Assembly (NCBI RefSeq): GCF_002479495.1
Contig: NZ_DLNQ01000008.1
Span: 219,647 to 247,026 of the forward strand
Reading direction: 5' to 3'
DNA length: 27,380 nucleotides
Source: Brevundimonas sp. UBA7506
Lineage (GTDB): Bacteria; Pseudomonadota; Alphaproteobacteria; Caulobacterales; Caulobacteraceae
Below the pieces are notes generated by a model. That model made no database searches and was not told the DNA's origin. It worked only from the letters and a program-made list of their open reading frames with translations. Positions 18,226-26,382 of this stretch are shown here, one piece after another; positions within the stretch are counted from its first letter, which is position 1, and every line of letters starts with the position of its first letter. Made by a program: the position numbers and the translations under genes.

Positions 18226-19248
18226 ATGAAACCCTTCATATCACCCATTCAGAGGCATTTTCCGCCCGTGAGCTCTCCGCTGACCGCTTCCTCCGCCGAG
18301 GACCAGACCAAGACCCGCGCCATCGTCCCCGTGTCGATGAAGGGCTATGACGCCGACTTCCAGGCCTTCGCCGACGCCCTGGGCGCCTCCTTTGCTCGCT
18401 ACGGTTTCGCGGTGATCGCCGACCACGGCCTTGACCAGGGCCTGATCGACGCCGCCGTGTCCGACGCCAAGACCTTCTTCGCCCTGCCGGAAGACGTGAA
18501 GCGCCAGTATCACCAGCCCGGCACGGGCGGCGCGCGCGGCCTGACGCCGTTCGGCGTCGAGGCGGCCAAGGGCGCCAAGGCCGTGGACCTGAAGGAGTTC
18601 TGGCACACGGGCCGCGAGCTGCCGGAAGGCCATCCCTATCGCCAGTACATGCGCGACAACCTCTGGCCGACCGAGGTCGAAGGCTTCCACGAGCACGTCT
18701 ACGGCCTGTACGACGGCCTGGACGAACTGGGCCGTCGCGTCCTCAAGGCCATCGCCCGCTATCTGAAGCTGGACGACGACTACTTCGAGGACAAGGTCCA
18801 GCTGGGCAACAGCGTCCTGCGCCTGCTGCACTATCCGCCGGTCCCGGCCGACGCCCCGGGCGTGCGCGCCGGCGCCCATGAGGACATCAACGTCATCACC
18901 TTGCTGCTGGGCGCCGAAGAGGCGGGCCTGCAGCTGAAGGACGCCGACGGCGAATGGCTGGACATCGCCCCGCCGGCGGGCGCCCTGGTGGTCAACATCG
19001 GCGATATGCTGCAGCGCCTGGTCAACCACGTCCTGCCGTCGACGACGCACCGCGTGGTCAATCCCGCGCCCGAGCGTCGCGGCTTCGCCCGCTATTCGAC
19101 GCCCTTCTTCCTGCATTTCAATCCGGACTTCCCGATCGAGACCCTGCCCTCGACGATCACCCCGGAAAACCCGGACCGCTATGCGGGCAAGACCATCCTG
19201 GCCGAGGACTTCCTGACCGAGCGCCTCAAGGAGATCCGCCTGATCTGA
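18226..19248 (+). CDS. 2-oxoglutarate/Fe(II)-dependent oxygenase, isopenicillin N synthase-like
   Basis: A cytoplasmic oxidoreductase of 340 residues in the IPNS/2OG-Fe(II) superfamily. The N-terminal DIOX_N region is visible (FARYGFAVIADHGLDQ, AKTFFALPEDVKRQYH). In the double-stranded beta-helix the iron ligands are H218, D220 (AHEDINVITLLLG) and H275 (STTHRVVNP), with the 2-oxoglutarate-binding RxS as R289-Y-S291 in GFARYSTPFFLHF. All key residues are present, so it should be active. The substrate is unknown; the name isopenicillin N synthase is only structural, and no antibiotic genes are nearby. Starts at 18226 (ATG) or GTG 18268 are both possible, because neither has a strong ribosome site and the conserved domain begins later. 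Confidence 0.9.
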   Translation: MKPFISPIQRHFPPVSSPLTASSAEDQTKTRAIVPVSMKGYDADFQAFADALGASFARYGFAVIADHGLDQGLIDAAVSDAKTFFALPEDVKRQYHQPGTGGARGLTPFGVEAAKGAKAVDLKEFWHTGRELPEGHPYRQYMRDNLWPTEVEGFHEHVYGLYDGLDELGRRVLKAIARYLKLDDDYFEDKVQLGNSVLRLLHYPPVPADAPGVRAGAHEDINVITLLLGAEEAGLQLKDADGEWLDIAPPAGALVVNIGDMLQRLVNHVLPSTTHRVVNPAPERRGFARYSTPFFLHFNPDFPIETLPSTITPENPDRYAGKTILAEDFLTERLKEIRLI

Positions 19249-19275
19249 CGGATCGGCGCATCGCCGAAGACGAAG

Positions 19276-19307
19276 AAAGGGCCGGCGGATCGCTCCGCCG
19301 GCCCTTT
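19276..19307. terminator. Strong bidirectional terminator
   Basis: A perfect 14-base stem (19276-19289 with 19294-19307) and a 4-base TCGC loop, GC-rich with AAA/TTT at its base. The plus strand continues TTTTGCC. It lies between the convergent oxygenase and VWA genes and can end both transcripts. Confidence 0.9.
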
Positions 19308-19329
19308 TGCCTGTCCGTCCTCGTCCGCG

Positions 19330-21189
19330 TCAGCGGGCGATGCGCAGCCGGGTGATGTCCCGGCCGATGGCCTTGAAGGCCTCCTTCAGGTCCGTGCCGC
19401 TTTCGGCCTTGAAGAAATGCTTGTCCTTGGAAGACGCGCATTCCTCCATCACCTCAATGGCGGTGTCGATGCCGGCCTTGCCGCGGTTCGTCCCGAGATT
19501 GAAGCCCACGGTATAGACGACGATGTTGTCCCGCTTCATCGCGTTGCACAGCGTGATGGACTGGCTGAATGGATCGCCGTTCTGGGCGTTGCAGTTGATC
19601 CGGGTGTCGGCGTCGCCGTAGCCCGCGTTCGCGGCGAGCACGCCCTGGCAATAGTTGGTGTTGAAATCGCCGTCCGTCATCAGAACGACGGCCTTCAGCG
19701 TCTTGGACGGATCGTGGGCCGCAGGAGCGCCGTCGCTCGGCCAGATGTTGCTGAAGTTCGGCGAGATCAGATGCCAGGCCGCGGCCAGACCGATCTGGCC
19801 GGCGGTGCCCCCGGTGGCGCTATAGCTGTTGATCTGACCCTTCAAAGTGTCGCGCAGAGACGTCAGCGGCGTGATCTTGGCGGAGGGACAGGCCGACTCG
19901 GTCGGATAGAGACGCCCCAGCCAGGCGTCGACGCCCGGCGCCGCGTCGGTGCCTGCGGAGGCGCCGGGCCGTTCAGTCACGCAGTTGGAGATGGTCTTCT
20001 GAAGAACACTTCCCCGCATGTTTCTGAATATCCGGACCCTGCAGCCGTCATAGCCGCACTGGGCGTCGCCGCCGCTGGTGTAGGCGGCCTGGGTCGGACC
20101 GAGGAGCGTGGTGCGGAAGGTGTTCGCGGTCACGCTGTCCACCTGCCAGGTCGCGTTGAGGTTCGTCATTCCCCGGACGCCGGACACCGCGACATAGTCG
20201 CTGTCCGACAGCTTATGATTATTGGACGTCACCACCACGGTGCATCCGGAAGCCAGGCATCGCGTGACGTTGCCGTTAGTCCCGTCCTTGCTGTAGCCGG
20301 TCGTGCTGGTCCCGTTGAGGTCGAACGTGTTCGCGTCCCTGACCGTGACCGTATAGGCCCTGTCGTTCAGGCCGCTCATATTGCTGAGGCTCTTGATCCA
20401 GACCGAGTCCCCGGTGGTCAAGCCATGGCCGTTGGCGGTCACGCGCGCCGTGCTTGCGCGGGTCACCTTGGAAATCGTCACGCTGGAACCCGCCGCCCAC
20501 TCCGCCTTGGAGATCGAGGTCGTGCCGACCGGCGCGCCGCGCAGGGCGTTGGCGTAGGTATCGACGTTCACCCCGATGGAATAGGGCGCGAGAGCGACCT
20601 TGGAATAGAAGGGCGTCTGTTCGGTCTGCACCACGATGTCGATGAGTTCGTTCGCCGCCGCCTTGAGATCCTTCAACTTCTGACCGGCCATCGATCCGGT
20701 GATGTCCAGCGCCATCGCCACCTCGACGTTGCGCGAGGCGCGCAGGACTTCCGACGACGTGCCGACCGGCAGGTAGTCGTCCATCAGCTTGCCATAGGGC
20801 GGCAGAACGATATTGGCGACCAGCACCTTCACGTTCACACGGGCGTTGGCGACGATCTTGTTATTGTCCAGGGTGAAGCTGGCGGTGTCCTCGCTGTCCG
20901 GGTGGAAATAGGCGGGCATGTTCGCCTTGAGCGCCGCCAGTCCGATGCGGTTCAGATTGGTGTCGTCGGTGTATTTCGAGCGCGCGGCGGCCAGGGCGGC
21001 CGCGTCCAGCGCATCCTGCAGGTGGGCCTTCACCTTGGAGGCCTGGTGAATGTCGACCGCGCCGAGCGAGATCATCAGCAGGGCCGGCAGCGCCAGGGCG
21101 AACATCATCGCGACATTGCCGCGCGTGCCGCGCACGAAACGCAAAACAAGGCCCCGCGCCCCGCGCGCCAGCCGGTTCAGTCCGTTCAT
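19330..21189 (-). CDS. TadG-like pilus-assembly/VWA protein with inserted tandem repeat
   Basis: A membrane-anchored, mostly periplasmic protein of 619 residues. The N-terminus is the TadE/G type: GTRGNVAMMFALALPALLMIS, one helix near residues 24-46, then VDIHQASKVKAHLQDALDAAALAAAR. A von Willebrand A domain follows with the MIDAS-like DITGSM at residues 162-167 and VVLMTDGDFN near 502-511. Between these two motifs lie two similar segments (about residues 245-293 and 315-361), each with NxHxL, xSGxNxxxxV and ANTF marks. They look like the small FCCH-type beta domain seen in phage and VWA proteins. The ATG at 21189 is preferred to GTG 21204. TadG family members act in tight-adherence pilus or envelope biogenesis. 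No other tad genes are nearby. Cysteines are frequent in the insert. Confidence 0.85.
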   Translation of the reverse strand: MNGLNRLARGARGLVLRFVRGTRGNVAMMFALALPALLMISLGAVDIHQASKVKAHLQDALDAAALAAARSKYTDDTNLNRIGLAALKANMPAYFHPDSEDTASFTLDNNKIVANARVNVKVLVANIVLPPYGKLMDDYLPVGTSSEVLRASRNVEVAMALDITGSMAGQKLKDLKAAANELIDIVVQTEQTPFYSKVALAPYSIGVNVDTYANALRGAPVGTTSISKAEWAAGSSVTISKVTRASTARVTANGHGLTTGDSVWIKSLSNMSGLNDRAYTVTVRDANTFDLNGTSTTGYSKDGTNGNVTRCLASGCTVVVTSNNHKLSDSDYVAVSGVRGMTNLNATWQVDSVTANTFRTTLLGPTQAAYTSGGDAQCGYDGCRVRIFRNMRGSVLQKTISNCVTERPGASAGTDAAPGVDAWLGRLYPTESACPSAKITPLTSLRDTLKGQINSYSATGGTAGQIGLAAAWHLISPNFSNIWPSDGAPAAHDPSKTLKAVVLMTDGDFNTNYCQGVLAANAGYGDADTRINCNAQNGDPFSQSITLCNAMKRDNIVVYTVGFNLGTNRGKAGIDTAIEVMEECASSKDKHFFKAESGTDLKEAFKAIGRDITRLRIAR

Positions 21190-21306
21190 TGCGCCGTATC
21201 TCACCGTCTCGGCCCCTGAATTCCGCAGCGGACACAGGTCCGCATTCCGGCGAAGGGTGACGCGGTTCGGTTAAGGCTTGGCCCTATGCTGACGGTTAAC
21301 GCCGCC

Positions 21307-22011
21307 TTAGCGGTCGACGCAGCGGTCCAGCCCGGCCTCGCGCACCGTGCCCATGGCGGCCTGGATGCGGCTGGCCCGTCTGCGGACATAGGGGCCGGGC
21401 GAGGCCGCCTTGTAGCGGCGCGGGCTGGGCAGGATGGCGGCCAGGCGGGCGGCTTCGCGCGCCGTCAGGTTTTCGGCGCTCTTGCCGAACCAATGGCGCG
21501 AGGCGGCCTCGGCGCCATAGACGCCCGGCGCCCACTCGGCGACGTTCAGATATATCTCCATGATCCGGCGCTTGCCCCAGACCAGCTCGATCAGGCCCGT
21601 GTAGCCGACCTCCAGCCCCTTGCGGACCCAGTCGCGGCTCGGCCAGAGGAAGACGTTCTTGGCGGTTTGCTGGCTGATGGTCGAGGCGCCGCGCCGCTTG
21701 TCTGAGCCCCGCTGCTCGGCGCGCTCATTGGCCTCCATCGCCTTCTGGATGGCCTCGACGTCAAAGCCGTGGTGCTGACAGAAGCGGGCGTCCTCGGCGG
21801 CGATCACGGCCTCGACCAGACGCGGCGAGATGTGATCCAGCGAGCGCCAGCGATAGTCCATGCCGTGGCCCGCGACCGCCTGCTTGACCATCAGGATGGT
21901 GAACAGCGGCGGCACGAAGCGGTGCAGCACCACGCCGCCGATCGGAATCAGGGCCAGGATCAGCAGCAGGGTCAGCAGCGGGCGCCGCTTGCGGGTCTTC
22001 GCACGGGTCAT
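21307..22011 (-). CDS. mtgA: Monofunctional peptidoglycan transglycosylase
   Basis: GT51 glycosyltransferase of 234 residues that polymerises lipid II into glycan strands at the inner membrane. It has one N-terminal membrane anchor (PLLTLLLILALIPIGGVVLH, residues 11-30) and the catalytic motif EDARF at residues 73-77 within AVIAAEDARFCQHHGFD. These are followed by the GASTISQQTAKNVFL and KRRIMEIYLNVAEW motifs and the YGAEAASRHWFGKSAENLTAREAA region. No transpeptidase domain follows, so it is the monofunctional type. AGGA lies seven bases before the ATG. It sits between the VWA protein and the WD40 protein on the same strand, with gaps of roughly 120 and 42 bases, so cotranscription with the WD40 gene is likely. 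Confidence 0.95.
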   Translation of the reverse strand: MTRAKTRKRRPLLTLLLILALIPIGGVVLHRFVPPLFTILMVKQAVAGHGMDYRWRSLDHISPRLVEAVIAAEDARFCQHHGFDVEAIQKAMEANERAEQRGSDKRRGASTISQQTAKNVFLWPSRDWVRKGLEVGYTGLIELVWGKRRIMEIYLNVAEWAPGVYGAEAASRHWFGKSAENLTAREAARLAAILPSPRRYKAASPGPYVRRRASRIQAAMGTVREAGLDRCVDR

Positions 22012-22053
22012 GCCGCCATCCTGCCGGGCTCAAGCGTCAGCGCAAGCGCGATC

Positions 22054-23019
22054 TCAGAGCGAGACCACGCCGGCCTGACCGTCCTCGTCGGCCCAGGCGA
22101 CGCGGGTGGTGCCGGAACTCATGGCCAGGGCGACGATGGGCGCGCCCTTGTCCTTCTTGATGAAGTCCAGCCCCTGCCCCGCCGGATCGGCCCACCAGAC
22201 ACGGCCGTCCTCCAGCCCCGCAGCCAGACGGCCGTGCGCGGACGCGGCGGCGACCTGGGCGATCAGGGTCGTCTCATCAAAGCCGATCTCGGTCGCCTCG
22301 CGACCCATCGGGCCGTTGGCGCCGATGAAGGGCCACAGCACCACGCCCTGGGCGCCGGCCGTGGCCAGCAGCTGCCCCTTGGCCAGGAAGGCGAAGCTCT
22401 TGATCTTGGACGGATAGCCGCCCATCCGCATGTTCTTCTGATCCTTCAGGCGCCAGCCGTGCATCTGATTGTCCTGCATGGCGGTGACGACGAAGGCGCC
22501 GTCGGGCGAGAAGCCGACCGCCAGGTGCGAGCCCGCCCAGGCCATCTTGACCGGCTGCTGCTGCTCGATGCGCGCATACCACAGCCAAGCCCCGCCATAG
22601 GTCGAGGTGGCGATGCGCCGCCCCTTGGGATCAAAGGCCACGCCCGAGACGGTGCGCTCGTGCTGGAAGTCGCGACGGAAGGCCACGTCCTTGCTGTCGA
22701 TCACCGACAGGGTGCGGCCCGCCGAAAAGGCGATCAGGCCGCTTTCCGTCGAGGCGGCGATGGAGTCGATCCACTGGCCCTTGGCGGTGGCCAGGACGAC
22801 GCTCTCGCCCTCGCGGCTCCACACCACCTTGCCGTCATCGCCGCCGGTGACGACGCCCTCGCCCGAGGGGTGGGCGCAGGCGCACAGGACGGCCCCGTCG
22901 TGGACCTCGCTGCGGGCGCCGTTCTCGAACCGCACCGAGCCGTCGCCCAGGGCGAAGATGGCGCCCGTCTTGTCGAACAGGGCGGCGGTGACCTGGGCGT
23001 CGAAGGAGAAGGTCGGCAT
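22054..23019 (-). CDS. WD40-repeat beta-propeller protein
   Basis: A cytoplasmic 321-residue protein made almost entirely of beta-propeller blades. There is no signal peptide. Repeated blade ends are visible: AIFALGDGSVRFEN, EGVVTGGDDGKVVWSREG, GLIAFSAGRTLSVIDS, RRIATSTYGGAWLWYAR, AFVVTAMQDNQMHGWRLKD, QLLATAGAQGVVLWPF, GRLAAGLEDGRVWWAD and a final TTRVAWADEDGQAGVVSL. That is about seven blades, a complete propeller. Such proteins are usually interaction scaffolds and the partner is not known. It ends 42 bases before mtgA and is divergent from an alpha/beta hydrolase, with 87 bases between. The ribosome site is weak. Confidence 0.85.
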   Translation of the reverse strand: MPTFSFDAQVTAALFDKTGAIFALGDGSVRFENGARSEVHDGAVLCACAHPSGEGVVTGGDDGKVVWSREGESVVLATAKGQWIDSIAASTESGLIAFSAGRTLSVIDSKDVAFRRDFQHERTVSGVAFDPKGRRIATSTYGGAWLWYARIEQQQPVKMAWAGSHLAVGFSPDGAFVVTAMQDNQMHGWRLKDQKNMRMGGYPSKIKSFAFLAKGQLLATAGAQGVVLWPFIGANGPMGREATEIGFDETTLIAQVAAASAHGRLAAGLEDGRVWWADPAGQGLDFIKKDKGAPIVALAMSSGTTRVAWADEDGQAGVVSL

Positions 23020-23106
23020 GTCGGCTCACGCAAGGCAGGAAAAGTCAGACGCGCCTCATAGCCTCCTGCGTCGCGTCTGTCGCCGGTCGGGCCTATAGAG
23101 ACGCCC

Positions 23107-23799
23107 ATGACGCTGCTGCTCATTCCCGGCTTCATGGCCGACGCCACCCTGTGGGACGCCATGACCGACGATCAGGCCCCCTTTGCGCCGCTGGTCGCGA
23201 CCGACCTGAGCCGGGGCGAGGACATCGAGACCATGGCCGCCGCCATCCTGAGCGACGCGCCCGACCGCTTCGTCGCCGTGGGCTTTTCGATGGGCGGCTA
23301 TGTGGCGCGCGAACTGGCGCGTATCGCGCCGGACCGGGTCACGGCCCTGATCTTGATCGCCACCTCGGCGCGCGGCGACACCGAGGAATTGGTCCGCCAG
23401 CGCCGCTCGGCCCTCAAGGCCGCGCCCAAGGCCTTCAAGGGCTTGAGCCGCCCGGCCATCGTCTCGTCGCTGCATCCCGATCTGGCCGGGGATGAGGCCA
23501 TGATCGCGCGCGTGCGCGACATGGGCTTGAGGCTGGGCGGCGAGGTCTTCCATCGCCAGTCGGCCATGGCGCGCGCCGGCGACCGCGACCGACTGGACGA
23601 GATCACCCAGCCGACCCTGATCGTGGCGGCCGACGCCGACCGGCTGCGTGGGGCGGACGAGGCCGAGGAGTTGCATCGGGGGATTGCGGGTTCGACCATG
23701 GTTCACGTCGCGCGCAGCGGGCACATGATCCCGCTGGAACAGCCACAGGCGCTGGCCAAGGTGATGACGGACTGGCTGGCGACGCTACCCACCGCCTAG
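23107..23799 (+). CDS. Alpha/beta hydrolase
   Basis: A 230-residue cytoplasmic hydrolase of the small alpha/beta-fold type. The core strand LLLIPGFMADATLWD gives the oxyanion region, and the nucleophile elbow is GFSMGG with S61. The acid is D176 or D178 in IVAADADRL, and the histidine is H206 in ARSGHMIPLEQP. The cap is short and charged. The triad is intact, so it is probably an active esterase or related enzyme; the substrate cannot be told. No Shine-Dalgarno is seen, and TATAGA ends seven bases before the ATG (23094-23099), which suggests a leaderless or nearly leaderless message. It is divergent from the WD40 gene. Confidence 0.85.
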   Translation: MTLLLIPGFMADATLWDAMTDDQAPFAPLVATDLSRGEDIETMAAAILSDAPDRFVAVGFSMGGYVARELARIAPDRVTALILIATSARGDTEELVRQRRSALKAAPKAFKGLSRPAIVSSLHPDLAGDEAMIARVRDMGLRLGGEVFHRQSAMARAGDRDRLDEITQPTLIVAADADRLRGADEAEELHRGIAGSTMVHVARSGHMIPLEQPQALAKVMTDWLATLPTA

Positions 23800-23812
23800 C
23801 CGCGCCCCTCTT

Positions 23813-23941
23813 CCGTCATCCCCGCGAAAGCGGGGACCCAGACGTTTGCTAATTAACGCCGGATTGCGTTTGTGAAGCGCGAGGTCAGCCAGTTCTTACC
23901 GCCTGGGTCCCCGCTTTCGCGGGGATGACGGCGATAGGGGA
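23813..23941. repeat. Palindromic repeat element (REP/MITE-like)
   Basis: A 29-base perfect inverted repeat (23813-23841 and 23913-23941) encloses 71 bases. Each arm carries its own small hairpin, CCCCGC-GAAA-GCGGGG on the left arm, with a GNRA-type tetraloop. The whole unit is 129 bases and lies between the converging hydrolase and DUF2093 genes. The inner 71 bases show no open frame or clear structure. The CCCCGCGAAAGCGGGG core is of a kind often repeated in alphaproteobacterial genomes, so it is probably one copy of a dispersed element. It could also act as a transcript end. Confidence 0.75.
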
Positions 23942-24154
23942 TCAGCCCCTGTGCGTCTCGACCCAGCGCTGCGTCATCAGCGCGCCCGAGGCATAGGCTT
24001 CCTGAAGCTCGACGCTCCAGTAGTTGAGCATGTCCAGCGGGATGGGGACGCCCGAGACGGCGCAGACGACGTGGTCGCCGCCCTTGATGATCTCGAACTC
24101 GGGCGTGCCGTAGATGACCTTGGCCTCGACCCGGGCGCGAGGGGGCGGGTTCAT
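23942..24154 (-). CDS. DUF2093 family protein
   Basis: A 70-residue soluble protein matching the alphaproteobacterial DUF2093 pattern: [20 protein letters not shown], then [14 protein letters not shown]. Its ATG overlaps the TGA of the COG0523 GTPase gene by four bases (ATGA), so it is translationally coupled to that gene and ends the metal cluster. The single conserved cysteine is in CAVSG. It has no known function; the coupling suggests that it serves the GTPase or the same metal pathway, but this is inference. It ends next to the palindromic repeat element. Confidence 0.88.
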   Translation of the reverse strand: MNPPPRARVEAKVIYGTPEFEIIKGGDHVVCAVSGVPIPLDMLNYWSVELQEAYASGALMTQRWVETHRG

Positions 24155-25251
24155 GCCGCGCAGGCCTCGAACCCGGCCTTCAGTTCGGCTTCGTTCAGGT
24201 CGCGGCCGATGAAGACGGCGCGGCTCCAGCGGCGCTCCTTGTCGCCCCAGGGCTTTTGCAGGTCGCCTTCCAGGATCATGTGCACGGCCTGGAAGACCAG
24301 GCGGCGGTCCTCGCCGTCCACGTCGATGATGCCCTTGGCGCGCAGGATGTTCTGACCCTGCTCGCCCAGCAACCTATCCAGCCAGGCGGTGAACTTGGCG
24401 CCGTTCAGCGGACGATCCAGCGTCAGCGAGACGCCCTTGATGTCGTCGTTGTGGGCGTGACCGCGCGGGCCGTGGTCGTGGTGATCGTGATCGTGATCGT
24501 GGTCATGGCCGCAGTGCTCGTCGTGCACATGGTCATGATCGTGATGGTCGTGACCGCAGTGTTCGTCGTGGACGTGGCCCTCGGCGCCGTGGGGCGGGTT
24601 CACGAAGTCCGGCTTGACCTCGAGGATGCGCTCCAGATCGAAGGCGTGCAGGCCCAAGACCTGATCCAGCGGCACGTTCGAGCGCTCGGCGCGGACGATG
24701 GGGGCCAGGGGGTTCAGGGCGCGCAGACGGCTCTCGACGGCGGCCAGTTCATCGTCCGTCGCCAGATCGACCTTGTTCAGGATGATGCGGTCGGCAAAGG
24801 CCACCTGCTCGCGCGCTTCCTTGGAGTCATCCAGACGCGCCATGACATGCTTGGCGTCGACCAGGGCGGTGACGCTGTCCAGCTGGGTCTTGGCCTTGAC
24901 CTCTTCGTCGACGAAGAAGGTCTGGGCCACCGGGCCGGGGTCGGCCAGGCCGGTCGTCTCGACGATGATGGCGTCGAAGGCGGGCTTGCCGGGGCGCTGG
25001 CGCTTCATCAGGCCGTTGACGACGCGGATCAGGTCGCCGCGCACCGTGCAGCAGACGCAGCCGTTGTTCATCTCGAACACATCCTCGTCGGCGCCGACCA
25101 CCAGGTCGTTGTCGATGCCGATCTCGCCGAACTCATTGACGATGACGGCGTAACGCTTGCCGTGATCCTCGGTGAGGATGCGGTTCAGCAGGGTGGTCTT
25201 GCCGGCGCCGAGGTAGCCGGTGAGGACGGTCACGGGAGTCTTCTGGGTCAT
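24151..25251 (-). CDS. COG0523/CobW-family metal GTPase with His-rich insert
   Basis: A cytoplasmic G3E-family GTPase of 366 residues, a putative metal chaperone (zinc or cobalt). Walker A is GYLGAGKTT (residues 12-20), the family metal-binding motif is CVCC (65-68, in [11 protein letters not shown]), and the base-recognition motif is NKVD (159-162). A histidine/aspartate-rich stretch lies at 221-267 and contains the 11-residue unit [11 protein letters not shown] twice. The C-terminal CobW domain follows ([30 protein letters not shown]). Many COG0523 members are Zur-controlled and act in zinc shortage. It lies 50 bases after the CDF gene, on the same strand. Only a weak ribosome site is seen before the ATG. 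Confidence 0.93.
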   Translation of the reverse strand: MTQKTPVTVLTGYLGAGKTTLLNRILTEDHGKRYAVIVNEFGEIGIDNDLVVGADEDVFEMNNGCVCCTVRGDLIRVVNGLMKRQRPGKPAFDAIIVETTGLADPGPVAQTFFVDEEVKAKTQLDSVTALVDAKHVMARLDDSKEAREQVAFADRIILNKVDLATDDELAAVESRLRALNPLAPIVRAERSNVPLDQVLGLHAFDLERILEVKPDFVNPPHGAEGHVHDEHCGHDHHDHDHVHDEHCGHDHDHDHDHHDHGPRGHAHNDDIKGVSLTLDRPLNGAKFTAWLDRLLGEQGQNILRAKGIIDVDGEDRRLVFQAVHMILEGDLQKPWGDKERRWSRAVFIGRDLNEAELKAGFEACAA

Positions 25252-25301
25252 GGGCGGCTAGATGGCGGCTAGAGGGCCGGAAGGGAAGAGGCGCGGCGCG
25301 C

Positions 25302-26297
25302 TTAACAGGTCGGGCAGTCCGGCAGGGCGCCGCTTTCCAGCTGGAAGGTGGTGTGGCTGACGCCGAAGCGGCTGCGCGCCAGGCCTTGCGCCTCGGCCAG
25401 CAGGGCGTCGGCGTCGGGCCGGTCGTGGACCAGGTGCGCCGTCAAGGCCGTGTCCGTGGTGGACAGGCCCCAGATGTGCAGATCGTGCACGGCGCTGACG
25501 CCCGGCAGGGCCAGAAAGGCGTCGCGGACCTGACCCACCTCGACCCCGTTCGGCGCGGCGTCCAGCGCCAGATTGACCGAGTCCTTCAGCAGGCCCCAGG
25601 TCCCGATCATGATGACAGCCACAATACCCAGGCTGACCAGGGCGTCGATCACGGCCCAGCCGGTCAGCAGGATCACGGCGCCCGCCACCACCACCCCCAA
25701 CGACACGGCGGCGTCGGCCATCATGTGCAGATAGGCGCCGCGCACGTTCAGATCCTTGTGCTGGTCCTTCATGAACAGCAGAGCCGTGCCCAGGTTGATG
25801 AAGAAGCCGATGCCCGCCACCACCATGATGACGCCCGACGCCACCGGCGCGGGCTCGGCCAGCCGCCGCACCGCCTCGAAAGCGATGGCCCCGCAGGCGA
25901 AGATCAGCAGCAGGGCGTTGCCCAGGGCGGCCAGCACGGTGGCCTTGCCGTATCCATAAGTGCGCTTGGGCCCCGCCGCGCGCCGCGCCAGCCAGGCGGC
26001 GCCGCCGGCCATGGCCAGACCCAGGACGTCGGACAGGTTGTGGCCCGCATCGGCCATCAGGGCCGTCGAATCGGCCCAGAGTCCGGCCCCGAACTCGCAG
26101 GCCACGAAGGCCAGGTTGACGATCAGGCCGACAGCATAGCGCCAGTCGCCGGTATCGACCGGCCCATGATGGTGGCCGCCGATCCCGTGGGAATGGCCGT
26201 GCCCGTGATCATGGCCATGCGCATGACTATGGCCGCCGGGTCCATGGTCATGCCCGTGCGCGTGGTCGTCATGGTCGTGTGCGTGGTCGTGCGCCAT
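25302..26297 (-). CDS. Cation diffusion facilitator (CzcD-like zinc transporter)
   Basis: Inner-membrane proton/metal antiporter of 331 residues, expected to export Zn2+ or a similar divalent ion. The first 45 residues are a run of His and Asp/Gly, typical of zinc-binding leaders. The metal-site motifs are DAGHNLSD (H86 and D90) and HMMAD (H191 and D195). Six helices can be placed. The C-terminal cytoplasmic domain includes VRDAFLALPGVSAVHDLHIW. The protein ends in CPTC, a CxxC pair at the very C-terminus. GAGGG lies five bases before the ATG. It sits between a polytopic membrane protein and the COG0523 gene on the same strand. Confidence 0.94.
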   Translation of the reverse strand: MAHDHAHDHDDHAHGHDHGPGGHSHAHGHDHGHGHSHGIGGHHHGPVDTGDWRYAVGLIVNLAFVACEFGAGLWADSTALMADAGHNLSDVLGLAMAGGAAWLARRAAGPKRTYGYGKATVLAALGNALLLIFACGAIAFEAVRRLAEPAPVASGVIMVVAGIGFFINLGTALLFMKDQHKDLNVRGAYLHMMADAAVSLGVVVAGAVILLTGWAVIDALVSLGIVAVIMIGTWGLLKDSVNLALDAAPNGVEVGQVRDAFLALPGVSAVHDLHIWGLSTTDTALTAHLVHDRPDADALLAEAQGLARSRFGVSHTTFQLESGALPDCPTC

Positions 26298-26356
26298 GAA
26301 GACCCTCTAGGCTCGCCCGCCGCATCGCGTCAACGACGACAAACACAAGTCATTGA

Positions 26357-26368
26357 ATGTAAATACAT
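26357..26368. promoter_or_regulatory. Inverted repeat upstream of the CDF gene
   Basis: ATGTA (26357-26361) and TACAT (26364-26368) are separated by two bases, 60 bases before the CDF start, in an AT-rich island of an otherwise GC-rich region. It is a possible operator or promoter part; no regulator can be assigned. Confidence 0.3.
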
Positions 26369-26382
26369 AACCTATCAGCGCC

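Noticed and set aside
19417..21219. 600-codon plus-strand frame opposite the VWA protein
   Set aside because: It is antisense to a protein with clear TadG and VWA motifs; no start context or domain.
24440..24590. Short repeated GTGGTCATGATCGTG-like tracts, possible CRISPR or microsatellite
   Set aside because: They encode the His/Asp-rich insert of the COG0523 protein; the spacing is not CRISPR-like.
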